Of a stretch of DNA of 64,000 bases, positions 16,761 through 25,255 are shown in pieces. The notes under the pieces were generated by a model, which saw only the letters and a program-made list of their open reading frames with translations, was not told the origin of the DNA and made no database searches. The translations under genes and the position numbers were made by a program. Source of the DNA: Thalassotalea nanhaiensis (GTDB lineage Bacteria > Pseudomonadota > Gammaproteobacteria > Enterobacterales > Alteromonadaceae); NCBI RefSeq assembly GCF_031583575.1, contig NZ_CP134146.1, forward strand, positions 1,302,001 through 1,366,000, written 5' to 3'. Position 1 is the first letter of the stretch; each line of letters starts with the position of its first letter.

Positions 16761-17543
16761 ATGTCCAAAATAAGCAAGAAAAGCCTTATCGCAACGTCGA
16801 TTATCGGGGCTATGGCATTAGTAGGTAGCAATGTAGCTAACGCTAATAGCCTTAAAGAATTACACAAGAGTGAAGCAGCAACAGTTAAAGCTTCTGTTAA
16901 ATCACAACAAAAAATCAATAACATCTACGAGCAATCACAAGAATTACTTGCTGAATACCGTACTGTTGTTGACGAAACTGAAAACTTGAAAGTTTATAAC
17001 GATCATGTTCAACGTTTAGTTAACGACCAACAAAAAGGTATTGATTCTTTAGTACGTCAAATTGGTACTATCGCAGAGACTAAAATGGGCGTTGTTCCAT
17101 TAATGTACAAAATGATTGCTTCTTTAGAGCAATTTGTTGCCGCAGATATTCCTGTAAACTTAGTTGATCGTAACAAGCGTTTAGACCAACTTAACGACAT
17201 CATGTCTCGTCAAGGTATCTCAGTAGCTGAGCAATTCCGTCTTGTACTTGAAGCTTACGACATTGAAACTTCATACGGTTCTATGTTTGGTGCTTACCAA
17301 GGTGAACTTGAGTTTGAAGGCCAAAAAATTACTGTTGATTTCGTACACATGGGTCGTACCGTGTTAGTAGCGCAATCTCTTGATTTAAAAAATGCTTGGA
17401 TTTGGGATAACAGCACTCGCTCATGGTTAGCGCTTGGTGATGAATACCTAAACCCAATTACTAAAGCCGTACGTATGGCACGTAAGCAAACTGCTCCAGA
17501 TCTAATCAAGTTACCTGTATATGCAGCGGGGGCTGGTGAATAA
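16761..17543 (+). CDS. DUF3450 periplasmic protein of the TonB2 operon
   Basis: A 260-residue secreted protein. The signal peptide runs MSKISKKSLIATSIIGAMAL... with cleavage near ANA (about residue 29). The region after it is a helical coiled coil (about 35-110, KASVKSQQKINNIYEQSQEL) and the C-terminal part is compact. I recognise it as DUF3450, normally encoded first in the ttpC-exbB-exbD-tonB cluster of Vibrio/Shewanella-type bacteria. I use the ATG at 16761; GGGA just before it could serve as ribosome-binding site, and the upstream TTG is unlikely. The stop overlaps the next ATG (TAATG), indicating coupling. The exact role in energy transduction is not known. Confidence 0.87.
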   Translation: MSKISKKSLIATSIIGAMALVGSNVANANSLKELHKSEAATVKASVKSQQKINNIYEQSQELLAEYRTVVDETENLKVYNDHVQRLVNDQQKGIDSLVRQIGTIAETKMGVVPLMYKMIASLEQFVAADIPVNLVDRNKRLDQLNDIMSRQGISVAEQFRLVLEAYDIETSYGSMFGAYQGELEFEGQKITVDFVHMGRTVLVAQSLDLKNAWIWDNSTRSWLALGDEYLNPITKAVRMARKQTAPDLIKLPVYAAGAGE

Positions 17544-18898
17544 TGAATAAATTTATTAAAACGGCAGCAGTAGCTGCAACTCTAATGTTAACAGCTGGTA
17601 TTTCTACAAATGCTGCAGCTAACCAATTAGACGACTTATTAAAGCAAGTTAAAGCTGATCGTGTATCAGTTGCTAAACTTGACAAAAAACGTGAACAAGA
17701 GTTTTTAGCAGCACGCGCTGATAAACAAGCTCTTTTAAAGAAAGCACAAGCTGAACGTGCAGCTGAACAAGCTCGTAACGCTCGTTTAACTAAAGCGTTT
17801 GCTGACAACGAAAGAATGCTAACAACTAAAGAAGCCGAGCTAGAAGCAGCTAAAGGCGATTTAGGCGAAATGTTTGGTGTTGTTCGTCGTGCATCTGGTA
17901 ATGCTTACGGTACAATCGCTACTTCAATTGTAAGTGCACAGTACCCAGGTCGTGAAGCAACTCTTGATAAACTAGCTAACGCTAAAGAAATCCCAGTTCT
18001 TTCTGAATTAGAAGAACTTTGGTTTGCAATGCAAACAGAGATGACTGAATCAGGTAAAATCACTTCTTTCGAAGCTGAAGTTACTCAATTAGACGGTTCT
18101 AAATCTTCTCAACAAATTACTCGTATTGGTTCGTTTAACCTAGTTTCTGAGCAAGGTTACTTAAACTACAACGATGAGCAAGGTCAAATTCAACCTCTAG
18201 GTAAGCAACCTGACGGTAGCATTGTTGGTACGGTTTCACCGTTCATCGCAATGACTTCTGGTTACGCACCATTGTTCCTTGATCCATCTAAAGGCACAAT
18301 CTTAAACCTAGAAACGCAAAAAGCGACTTTAGAAGAACGTTTCCACCAAGGTGGTACAGTTGGTTATGTAATCGCTGGTGTTCTTGCTTTCGGTCTATTA
18401 ATTGCTATCGAACGTTTAGTATTCTTATTCTTAGTTGGTGGCAAAATTGCAGCACAACTTAAGAACCGTACTACTCCTAATGCAAACAACCCACTAGGTC
18501 GTTTGTTACAGGTTTATCAAGATAACAAGAATGTTGATGCTGAAACGCTTGAACTTAAACTTGATGAAGCTATTTTACGTGAAACGCCAAAAATTGAACG
18601 TGGTATTAATATCATCAAGATTTTAGCGGCTATCGCTCCACTATTAGGTCTATTAGGTACAGTTGTTGGTATGATCGGTACTTTCCAATCAATTACACTT
18701 TACGGTACTGGTGACCCTAAAATCATGGCTGGCGATATCTCTATGGCACTTGTAACAACAGCACAAGGTCTAATCGCTGCATTACCATTAATCCTAGTAC
18801 ATTCAGTTGTAGCAGGTCGCGGTAAATCAATCTTCCACATTCTTGACGAGCAAAGCGCAGGTATTGTTGCTGAAATCGCCGAGAAGGAGAAACAGTAA
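17543..18898 (+). CDS. TtpC-like MotA/TolQ/ExbB proton channel protein
   Basis: A 451-residue inner-membrane protein combining a secreted N-terminal part with an ExbB-type channel domain. It has a signal peptide (MNKFIKTAAVAATLMLTAGI), a charged coiled coil rich in Ala/Lys/Glu/Arg (about 35-105), a periplasmic domain (to about 265), one membrane helix near 275-298, and the MotA/TolQ/ExbB domain with two helices (IIKILAAIAPLLGLLGTVVGMIGTF and ISMALVTTAQGLIAALPLIL). This is the architecture of TtpC, the extra component of TonB2 systems. Both ends overlap neighbouring genes by TAATG. It should work with the ExbB, ExbD and TonB encoded next. Confidence 0.9.
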   Translation: MNKFIKTAAVAATLMLTAGISTNAAANQLDDLLKQVKADRVSVAKLDKKREQEFLAARADKQALLKKAQAERAAEQARNARLTKAFADNERMLTTKEAELEAAKGDLGEMFGVVRRASGNAYGTIATSIVSAQYPGREATLDKLANAKEIPVLSELEELWFAMQTEMTESGKITSFEAEVTQLDGSKSSQQITRIGSFNLVSEQGYLNYNDEQGQIQPLGKQPDGSIVGTVSPFIAMTSGYAPLFLDPSKGTILNLETQKATLEERFHQGGTVGYVIAGVLAFGLLIAIERLVFLFLVGGKIAAQLKNRTTPNANNPLGRLLQVYQDNKNVDAETLELKLDEAILRETPKIERGINIIKILAAIAPLLGLLGTVVGMIGTFQSITLYGTGDPKIMAGDISMALVTTAQGLIAALPLILVHSVVAGRGKSIFHILDEQSAGIVAEIAEKEKQ

Positions 18899-19422
18899 TG
18901 ATTTACCTGATAGAGCTTTGGGAATCTGTCAGGGAATTTATAGCCACTGGTGGTGGAGTATTATACTTCGTTGCCATGGCAGTCTTCTTAATGTGGATAT
19001 TAATGATTGAGAAGTTTTGGTTCTTATCAGCGACATACCCTAAAATTAAGCGAAATGTTATCGCTAATTGGGACGCAAGAACCGACACTACTTCATGGTA
19101 TGCTCACAGAATTAGAGATACATGGATTTCTGAAACGACAGAAGTATTAGACGCGCGCATGATAACCATTAAAACATTGGTAGCTATGTGTCCTCTTATT
19201 GGCCTATTAGGTACTGTAACCGGTATGATTGCAGTATTTGAAACAATGGCTACACAAGGCACAGGTAACCCACGCTTAATGGCATCGGGTATCTCAATGG
19301 CAACAATTCCTACAATGGCAGGTATGGTTGCAGCATTATCTGGAGTATTTTTTAGCTCTAGATTAGACGCAAAAGTTAAAATGGCGAAGGCTAAGCTAAT
19401 TGATAGCTTACCTCATCACTAG
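18898..19422 (+). CDS. exbB: ExbB-type biopolymer transport protein (TonB2 system)
   Basis: A 174-residue inner-membrane channel subunit. Three hydrophobic helices are visible: GGVLYFVAMAVFLMWILMIE (about 19-38), TLVAMCPLIGLLGTVTGMIAV (about 91-111) and MASGISMATIPTMAGMVAAL (about 124-145). The family core CPLIGLLGTVTGMI is intact. It is short, as usual for ExbB2. It forms the proton-driven motor with ExbD and, here, the TtpC-like protein. The ATG overlaps the ttpC stop; exbD follows after 12 bp with AGAGAG as its ribosome-binding region. Confidence 0.94.
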   Translation: MIYLIELWESVREFIATGGGVLYFVAMAVFLMWILMIEKFWFLSATYPKIKRNVIANWDARTDTTSWYAHRIRDTWISETTEVLDARMITIKTLVAMCPLIGLLGTVTGMIAVFETMATQGTGNPRLMASGISMATIPTMAGMVAALSGVFFSSRLDAKVKMAKAKLIDSLPHH

Positions 19423-19434
19423 AGAGATTTTCTA

Positions 19435-19839
19435 ATGGCTCGTAAAATAAAACGTGAAGACGAAGAAGCTACGATTGATATGACACCGATGCTAGATATC
19501 GTGTTTATCATGCTTATCTTCTTCATCGTAACCACTTCATTCGTAAAAGAAGCTGGTATAGATGTGCAAAAGCCGAAAGCGGCTAATGCTAGTAAAAAAC
19601 CTTCAGCGAACATCTTTATTGCAGTTCGTGAAAATGGTGAAATTTGGATGGACAAACGTGTAGTTGATGTAGAGCGTGTTTCTGCAAACATCGAAAAACT
19701 ACTTGCTGAACAACCAACTGACATCGTAATTATCCAAGCTGACAAAAAAGCGGAACATGGCATAGTTGTTAAAGTTATGGATGCAATTAAGGATGCAGGG
19801 ATCGATAAGATTTCTATTGCTGCAGCGTCGGGTAATTAA
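19435..19839 (+). CDS. exbD: ExbD-type biopolymer transport protein (TonB2 system)
   Basis: A 134-residue protein with one N-terminal membrane helix. The family motif is clear: IDMTPMLDIVFIMLIFFIVT (about residues 14-33), containing the conserved Asp of the proton path (D in MLDIVF), followed by the periplasmic ExbD/TolR domain (INVxLPKA-like KEAGIDVQKPKAA, then IVIIQADKKAEHGIVVKVMD). Length matches the family. It lies between exbB and tonB in the operon, 2 bp before tonB. Confidence 0.95.
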   Translation: MARKIKREDEEATIDMTPMLDIVFIMLIFFIVTTSFVKEAGIDVQKPKAANASKKPSANIFIAVRENGEIWMDKRVVDVERVSANIEKLLAEQPTDIVIIQADKKAEHGIVVKVMDAIKDAGIDKISIAAASGN

Positions 19840-19841
19840 TT

Positions 19842-20468
19842 ATGGTTCGCTTTTTAGTATCAATACTATTGGGCGTTGCTGTAACATTTTTCTTGTTTGT
19901 CTTTATGGCATTCTTGATTTCAGGTGGCTCGAAACGTAACGATAATACTGCTGATAGCGTTATTATTGACATCGTTTCAACACCGCCTAAATCAAATGTT
20001 CAACAGCGTAGACGTGTGCCGCCACCGCCACCGCCGCCACCTAAAACTCCGCCTAAGCCACAAGCGCCTGAGCCGGAAATGAGTAACGACAACGCAGGTA
20101 TGACGTTTAACGTACCAGGTGTTCAGTTATCAGGGGCGTCAGCAGGTATGGATGCACCAGGTGCCGGTTTTGGACGAGATGGTGAAGCTACACCAATCGT
20201 TCGTATCGAACCTAAATACCCAATACAAGCAGCACGAGACGGTAAAGAAGGTTGGGTACAACTTAGCTTTACAATCAATACTTTAGGTGGAGTTGAAGAC
20301 GTAAAAGTTATTAAAGCTCAACCAAAACGTGTTTTCGATAAAGAAGCCAAACGTGCGCTTCGTAAATGGAAATACAAGCCTAAAATAGTTGATGGTAAGC
20401 CAATTATGCAACCTGGCATGACCGTACAGTTAGACTTTAAGATGAACCAAGAAGGAGGAGCACAGTAA
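19842..20468 (+). CDS. tonB: TonB-family energy transducer (TonB2)
   Basis: A 208-residue protein anchored by an N-terminal helix (VRFLVSILLGVAVTFFLFVF), with a proline-rich spacer (RRRVPPPPPPPPKTPPKPQ, about 57-75) and a C-terminal TonB domain (about 120-205: RIEPKYPIQAARDGKEGWVQ, then LRKWKYKP). The short Pro region and missing SAV-type His helix motif fit TonB2 rather than classical TonB1. It would carry proton-motive energy from the ExbB/ExbD/TtpC complex to outer-membrane receptors. The stop overlaps the following ATG as TAATG. Confidence 0.94.
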   Translation: MVRFLVSILLGVAVTFFLFVFMAFLISGGSKRNDNTADSVIIDIVSTPPKSNVQQRRRVPPPPPPPPKTPPKPQAPEPEMSNDNAGMTFNVPGVQLSGASAGMDAPGAGFGRDGEATPIVRIEPKYPIQAARDGKEGWVQLSFTINTLGGVEDVKVIKAQPKRVFDKEAKRALRKWKYKPKIVDGKPIMQPGMTVQLDFKMNQEGGAQ

Positions 20469-21730
20469 TGTTGAAAAAACTTATCACCTCTTCAGTAATG
20501 GTCGCATTTGTAGCTACTGCTACTATTCCTATGACAGCCAATGCTTACGCAGCGGCTTGTCCAAAGGAAGTAGGTAAGAAGAAAGCTCGTACTAAAATTG
20601 TAGGTCCAAGTGTAGGTAAAAAAGTTGGTAAAGCTTTTGAAGCCTATTCGGAAGATCGTATTGATGATGCTATTACAATCTTATTAGAGATTGAAACCAG
20701 CAAAGAATACGATCGTGCATACGTTGATCGCTTTATTGCGAACATGTATGCAACCAAAGGCGGCGACAGTTCTAAAAAGGCATTACCGTATCTTGAAAGT
20801 TCAGTTAAGAATAAAGTTCTTAACGAAAAAGAGCATGCAGATACGATTAAGTTATTAGCTGACTTGCAAATGCAAGAAAAGCAATACAGAAATGCGTTGA
20901 AGAACTATCAATTCTGGATGGACGATACGTGTAAAGAAGACTCAAACACTTATGTAAAAATTGCTCAAGCTCATTATGAACTTAAGGAATTGGATAAAAT
21001 GATCGCGCCAGCAGATAGAGCTATTGCTTTATTTGAAAAGCCGAATCAAAATCCTTACATTTTGAAGTTAACGTCTTACTATGAGCGTAAACAGTACAAA
21101 AACTCAGTTAAAGTACTTGAAGAAGTATTGCAGTTATTCCCAGAGAATAAGCAATGGTGGACTCAACTTGGTATGTTCTACATGTTAGTAGAAGATTATA
21201 CCAAGGCGCTTTACACGTTAGACTTAGCATATCAGCAGGGTTATCTGACTAAAGAGACAGAAATTAAAACTCTTGCTAACTTATACGCGACAAATGATGT
21301 TCCTTATAGGTCTGCTAAGTTACTTGAAAAGTACATTGATAGTGGTTTAATTGCCCGTACCGATACTAACCTTTACACCATGGCTAATGCGTTCCATGCT
21401 TCGCAAGAAGTAAAGACTGCAGCTAAATACTTTGGTGAAACGGCTAAACTATCGAACAACCCGAAACATTACCGTCGTCAAGGCATGTTGTTACAACAGT
21501 CTGAGCAATATGATGCTGCTACTGTAGCATTACAAAAAGCGATTGATTTAGGTATTGAAAACCCGGGTCGTGTATGGATGACTTTGGCAGAAGCTTACTT
21601 CTACCAAGAGAAATATACACAAGCGACTAGAGCAATTAAAAAAGCACAAGAAGATCCTAAAACCAAGAAAGCAGCACGCGCTTGGGCTTCTTACATTCGC
21701 GATACCGCAGAGCGTAAGAAGAAAGTTTAA
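20468..21730 (+). CDS. TPR-repeat periplasmic protein closing the TonB2 operon
   Basis: A 420-residue protein with a signal peptide (MLKKLITSSVMVAFVATATIP..., cleavage near ANA/AYA, about 25-28) and tetratricopeptide-like repeats through most of its length (for example QWWTQLGMFYMLVEDYTKAL, VWMTLAEAYFYQEKYTQATR). The mature N-terminus has a conserved Cys (AACPKEVGKKK). It is usually found as the last gene of DUF3450-ttpC-exbBD-tonB clusters, so a periplasmic scaffold for the TonB2 complex is a fair inference. The gene overlaps tonB by TAATG and is followed by a strong terminator. Confidence 0.87.
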   Translation: MLKKLITSSVMVAFVATATIPMTANAYAAACPKEVGKKKARTKIVGPSVGKKVGKAFEAYSEDRIDDAITILLEIETSKEYDRAYVDRFIANMYATKGGDSSKKALPYLESSVKNKVLNEKEHADTIKLLADLQMQEKQYRNALKNYQFWMDDTCKEDSNTYVKIAQAHYELKELDKMIAPADRAIALFEKPNQNPYILKLTSYYERKQYKNSVKVLEEVLQLFPENKQWWTQLGMFYMLVEDYTKALYTLDLAYQQGYLTKETEIKTLANLYATNDVPYRSAKLLEKYIDSGLIARTDTNLYTMANAFHASQEVKTAAKYFGETAKLSNNPKHYRRQGMLLQQSEQYDAATVALQKAIDLGIENPGRVWMTLAEAYFYQEKYTQATRAIKKAQEDPKTKKAARAWASYIRDTAERKKKV

Positions 21731-21749
21731 TCTAAGCTTTTATCTATTT

Positions 21750-21781
21750 AAAAAACCAGTCTTTATAGACTGGTTTTTTTA
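21750..21781 (+). terminator. Terminator of the TonB2 operon
   Basis: AAAAAACCAGTC / GACTGGTTTTTT stem with a TTTATA loop and a T-run, 19 bp after the TPR gene stop. Confidence 0.93.
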
Positions 21782-21901
21782 TTTCTAAATTTTAAAAATA
21801 TCGCCTAAATCGATAAAAAATATAACAAAAACTACCAAAGCAGCTATCATTATTGTTAATAAAAACAATTTATTAAATTTTAGAGAGTTCTTGGTTAGCC
21901 T

Positions 21902-24343
21902 ATGAGAAACCTTTTCGTTTTATCCTTATTTTTCCTTTATTTTTGTGCATTTTCAGCAATTGCTATAGATCTTGATGAAGAGCCTGAAAAGGATCTTGCT
22001 GAAGTCGATAATGCAGCAGCAGCCACATTTTCTCTTGAAGACATCGAAAAGCTCGAGTTGGAAGTACTTGACACGCCGCCTGTAATTGATGGTGATTTAA
22101 CCGATAAGTTCTGGGCTTCTTCGAGCATTTTAGCTATAGACCTTGAAATGTACCCAACCCGGTTTGCTAAATCCATTGTCGATACGGATGCATTAATTGG
22201 TGTAACCAAAACTCATGTATATTTTGCCTTTAATGCCTACGATCCTGATGTTTCTCAACTTAGGACTGCCGTGCGTGATGAAGATGGTGTTAAAGATGAT
22301 GATTACGTTTCTGTAGTTATTGACCCTACTGGAAACCTACGCAAGAAATATGAATTTAGGGTCAACCCTAGTGGCTCTAAATCAGATGTATTACAAAACA
22401 CCGTGAGTGATCGTTATATATACGACTGGGATACAGAATGGGAAGCCGCTGCAAAAATCACAGACTCTGGATATCTGGTAGAAATAGCAATTCCAATTGA
22501 TTCTTTACGTTCACCAAAAGCTGAAGGTGAAGAGCGTAATATGTGGGCTTTGATACTTAAGCGATCGTACCCAAGGAAAATAGATAGAACCATGGGCGGG
22601 ATTTATATCATTTATCCTCCTAATCCAATTTCAGGACAACAAATTGGTTCAACGCAAGGAGGGGAGATGCAATTTGAAAACGCATCAAGGAACCTTGAGA
22701 TATACCCATACGCTATTTATCATTCAAGTGAAAAGCGAGATTATCAAGAACCCTTTGAGCAAAGAGATGAAATTGAAGAGTTTGATGCAGGTATGGATCT
22801 GACCCTGACCATTGATAATTCGACTATTATCGCCGGGACAATAAACCCAAATTTCACTGATGTGGAAGCAGATATCGCACGCGATAGTATTAATAATCCT
22901 TTCAATGTATTTAAGCCAGAAAAACGACGGTTTTTTCAAGAGGGAATGGATTTATATTCTACCTTGATGTCATTGGTTTATACCCGAAACATTATTGACC
23001 CTGACCTAGGTTTGAGTGTATCCCATGAAACTAAAGAGTTTGCCTCGGGGGTGTTTTGGGCCAGTGATGAAGAAACAGAGGTTATTATTCCAGATAACCT
23101 CGGTAGCGACACCGTTGAGTTAGATACCTTGGAAAGTCAATCTATGGCTGGTAGGTACGTAAGTGCCGCGGGAGGAAGTGCATACGGCTTCTTAACAACC
23201 ATAAGAACAGCCGATGACTATGAAAATGGGGTTGTTGCTCATGACGGGCTGTTAAATTTAGGTATTGACGATAAGCTTCGTTATCAAGTGGCGTTATCAT
23301 CAACTGAGTATCCAGTGGAGTTTGCTGAAAATATCTGTGAAGAAGATGGCTGTCTCGATGTTGACCCTGAGGATAATTGCGAGTTAGGCGACTGTGCAAC
23401 GACCAGTGAAGTATTAAGGGTTAATCCTGAAGAGAAAATGGAAGGATATGCTGTGCAATTAAAGTACAAACATACCGGTCCTGATACGTTATTTTGGGGG
23501 AATTATTTTGATATCAGTAAGGACTTTCGTGCCGATTTGGGGTTTTTAAGGAAGTCTGATTATCGCTTATACAATGTGGCGTATGGCCGTAACTGGTATT
23601 TTGAAACATTTAGAGGCGATGAAGGGAAATCACGTGCCCGAATTTATCTAGTCGCGACACATATAGAGTCTCAGTCGGGTCAAAAAATTGAAACTGGTTA
23701 TGACATTTGGGGGGAGTTTAGAGGATCATATCAAACAGTATTACGCCCAGGTTATAGAATTAAACAAAAGGCGGTAAATCGCATTCAGCAAAACACGCTT
23801 GAATTAAACAGCAATGCGCCAAAATTTGATGAGTCTTATTTTCAGTGGTATTTGGAAACTTCTCCAATAACAGACTGGACGTTTAATTTGGACGGACGAT
23901 ACGGTGATATCGCTGATGCTGACAATATTGTTTTAGGTAAAATGAAAGAGTTTAAACCTAGAGTACGTTATCAAGTAGGGGATTTTAATTTCAGCTTACA
24001 ACATACGTTTCGTAACTTTGATTTTGAAAACAAAGAACTGTACCAAGAAAATTTCACTACATTTACCGCCAATTATCGTAGAAGTGACGAACGTGTATTT
24101 CGATTCTTAGTTAAATGGGATGAAACTGACAGAGATGTTGATAGGTGGCGAGGAGAAGAGAATTCATATGAGCGAGAGATTGAAATTGAATTTACCCATA
24201 CTCGCTATATCACTAAAAATTTGGCGTTACTTACCGGGTTAAAATTTGAACGTGAAAAAGATAACACCATCGCGCATGATTTCACTAACGATCGACAGTT
24301 CTACTTAAAGCTTAATTATAATATGGGGTTTATTGGCAACTAG
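21902..24343 (+). CDS. DUF5916 outer-membrane protein with CBM9-like domain
   Basis: An 813-residue exported protein. A signal peptide (MRNLFVLSLFFLYFCAFSAIA) and a short acidic linker precede a CBM9-like carbohydrate-binding domain (about 50-240; PPVIDGDLTDKFW, VIDPTGNLRKKYEFRVNPSG). The rest is the DUF5916 region, recognised by FKPEKRRFFQEGMDLYSTL and predicted beta-barrel-like strands to the C-terminus (NMGFIGN). It probably sits in the outer membrane. It has its own promoter region after the TonB2 terminator, so co-regulation is unproven. A role in binding or importing extracellular polymer is inferred only from the domains. A tandem palindromic repeat array starts 1 bp after its stop. 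Confidence 0.85.
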   Translation: MRNLFVLSLFFLYFCAFSAIAIDLDEEPEKDLAEVDNAAAATFSLEDIEKLELEVLDTPPVIDGDLTDKFWASSSILAIDLEMYPTRFAKSIVDTDALIGVTKTHVYFAFNAYDPDVSQLRTAVRDEDGVKDDDYVSVVIDPTGNLRKKYEFRVNPSGSKSDVLQNTVSDRYIYDWDTEWEAAAKITDSGYLVEIAIPIDSLRSPKAEGEERNMWALILKRSYPRKIDRTMGGIYIIYPPNPISGQQIGSTQGGEMQFENASRNLEIYPYAIYHSSEKRDYQEPFEQRDEIEEFDAGMDLTLTIDNSTIIAGTINPNFTDVEADIARDSINNPFNVFKPEKRRFFQEGMDLYSTLMSLVYTRNIIDPDLGLSVSHETKEFASGVFWASDEETEVIIPDNLGSDTVELDTLESQSMAGRYVSAAGGSAYGFLTTIRTADDYENGVVAHDGLLNLGIDDKLRYQVALSSTEYPVEFAENICEEDGCLDVDPEDNCELGDCATTSEVLRVNPEEKMEGYAVQLKYKHTGPDTLFWGNYFDISKDFRADLGFLRKSDYRLYNVAYGRNWYFETFRGDEGKSRARIYLVATHIESQSGQKIETGYDIWGEFRGSYQTVLRPGYRIKQKAVNRIQQNTLELNSNAPKFDESYFQWYLETSPITDWTFNLDGRYGDIADADNIVLGKMKEFKPRVRYQVGDFNFSLQHTFRNFDFENKELYQENFTTFTANYRRSDERVFRFLVKWDETDRDVDRWRGEENSYEREIEIEFTHTRYITKNLALLTGLKFEREKDNTIAHDFTNDRQFYLKLNYNMGFIGN

Positions 24344-24344
24344 T

Positions 24345-24598
24345 TACGAATACGTACCTGCGGTACTACGAATACGTACCTGCGGTACTACGAATACGTA
24401 CCTGCGGTACTACGAATACGTACCTTCGGTACTCCGAATACGCACCTTCGGTACTCCGAATACGCACCTTCGGCACTCCGAATACGTACCTTCGGTACTA
24501 CGAATACGCTACGCTTCGATAGCTACTTCGTAATTCGGAATGAAATGTATTCGAAGGCGCAAAGCGCCGTATTCGAAATGAAATGTATTCGTTACGAG
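24345..24598. repeat. Dispersed GAATAC repeat element, copy 3, with seven tandem 22-bp units
   Basis: Seven head-to-tail 22-bp units occupy 24345-24498. Each is (T)(A/C)CGAATACG joined to a short palindrome: GTACC-TGC-GGTAC in units 1-3, GTACC-TTC-GGTAC in units 4 and 7, and decayed forms in units 5 and 6. The shared core CGCTTCGATAGCTACTTCG, the junction TTCGGAATGAAATGTATTCG and inverted modules (GGCGC-AAA-GCGCC, GTATTCG) complete the element up to 24598. Open reading frames through it are repeat artefacts. It separates the convergent DUF5916 and pdxH-like genes. Confidence 0.9.
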
Positions 24599-24601
24599 TA
24601 T

Positions 24602-25255
24602 TTAAGGATGTAAGTTGAATATATCCCAACTGTTTTCATGCTTTTCAAAACATACTCTGTCGTGCAAGCGGTTAGCTCTGCCTTGCCAAAATTCGATATA
24701 GTGTGGCACTACGCGGTAGCCTCCCCAAAAATCCGGTAAAGGCACGTCTTTGCCAGCAAATTTTTCCGTATAGTATTTGTCTCGATCGATTAACTCTGTC
24801 GGCGTACTAAGTTTTGTACTTTGTTTTGATGCCCAAGCGCCAATTTGACTGCCACGATCTCTGCTGTGGAAATATTGTTCCGATTGTTCTACCGAGACTC
24901 TTTCTACAACGCCCTCAATGCGTATTTGGCGCTGTAAAACTCCCCAATGGAATAAGAGGGCTACTTTAGTATTATCGGTCAGTTCTTGGCTTTTACGGCT
25001 GCCATAGTTGGTATAAAACACAAACCCCTGCTCATCTACAGATTTTAGCAACACCATTCTAGACGACGGCTGACCATGTTCATCACAACTACTTACCGAC
25101 ATAGATTCAGGTAATAAAATACCTGATTTATTGGCATCTTCAATCCAACGATCAAATAGTTCAAATGGAGACTTGTTTTCTGGTATTTGAGGTAACGGTA
25201 AGGCAACACCTTGGCCGAACGTAAATAAGCATCGAAGTTTTTCAATAAGTGTCAT
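24602..25255 (-). CDS. pdxH: Pyridoxamine 5'-phosphate oxidase (PdxH-like)
   Basis: A 217-residue FMN enzyme family member that oxidises pyridoxamine/pyridoxine 5'-phosphate to PLP. Recognised by SSRMVLLKSVDEQGFVFYTN (FMN-binding strand), FHSRDRGSQIGAWASKQS, LPDFWGGYRVVPHYIEFWQG and RLHDR (substrate-binding Arg and His). The N-terminus is unlike E. coli PdxH (no LRREY stretch) and the C-terminus ends NLHP instead of the usual RLAP/RLxP, so it may be a divergent PdxH or a paralogue. Length fits the family. It is convergent with the DUF5916 gene across the repeat element. Confidence 0.85.
   Translation of the reverse strand: MTLIEKLRCLFTFGQGVALPLPQIPENKSPFELFDRWIEDANKSGILLPESMSVSSCDEHGQPSSRMVLLKSVDEQGFVFYTNYGSRKSQELTDNTKVALLFHWGVLQRQIRIEGVVERVSVEQSEQYFHSRDRGSQIGAWASKQSTKLSTPTELIDRDKYYTEKFAGKDVPLPDFWGGYRVVPHYIEFWQGRANRLHDRVCFEKHENSWDIFNLHP

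Noticed and set aside
24345-24498. CRISPR-like spacing of short palindromic repeats
   Set aside because: Units are directly adjacent with no unique spacers and no cas genes are present anywhere in the window.
24333-24533. A 66-codon open frame after the DUF5916 gene with a repeated Tyr/Arg/Thr-rich product
   Set aside because: It is the translation of the tandem 22-bp palindromic repeat; it has no ribosome-binding site of its own and overlaps the end of the DUF5916 gene. The repetitive peptide is an artefact.
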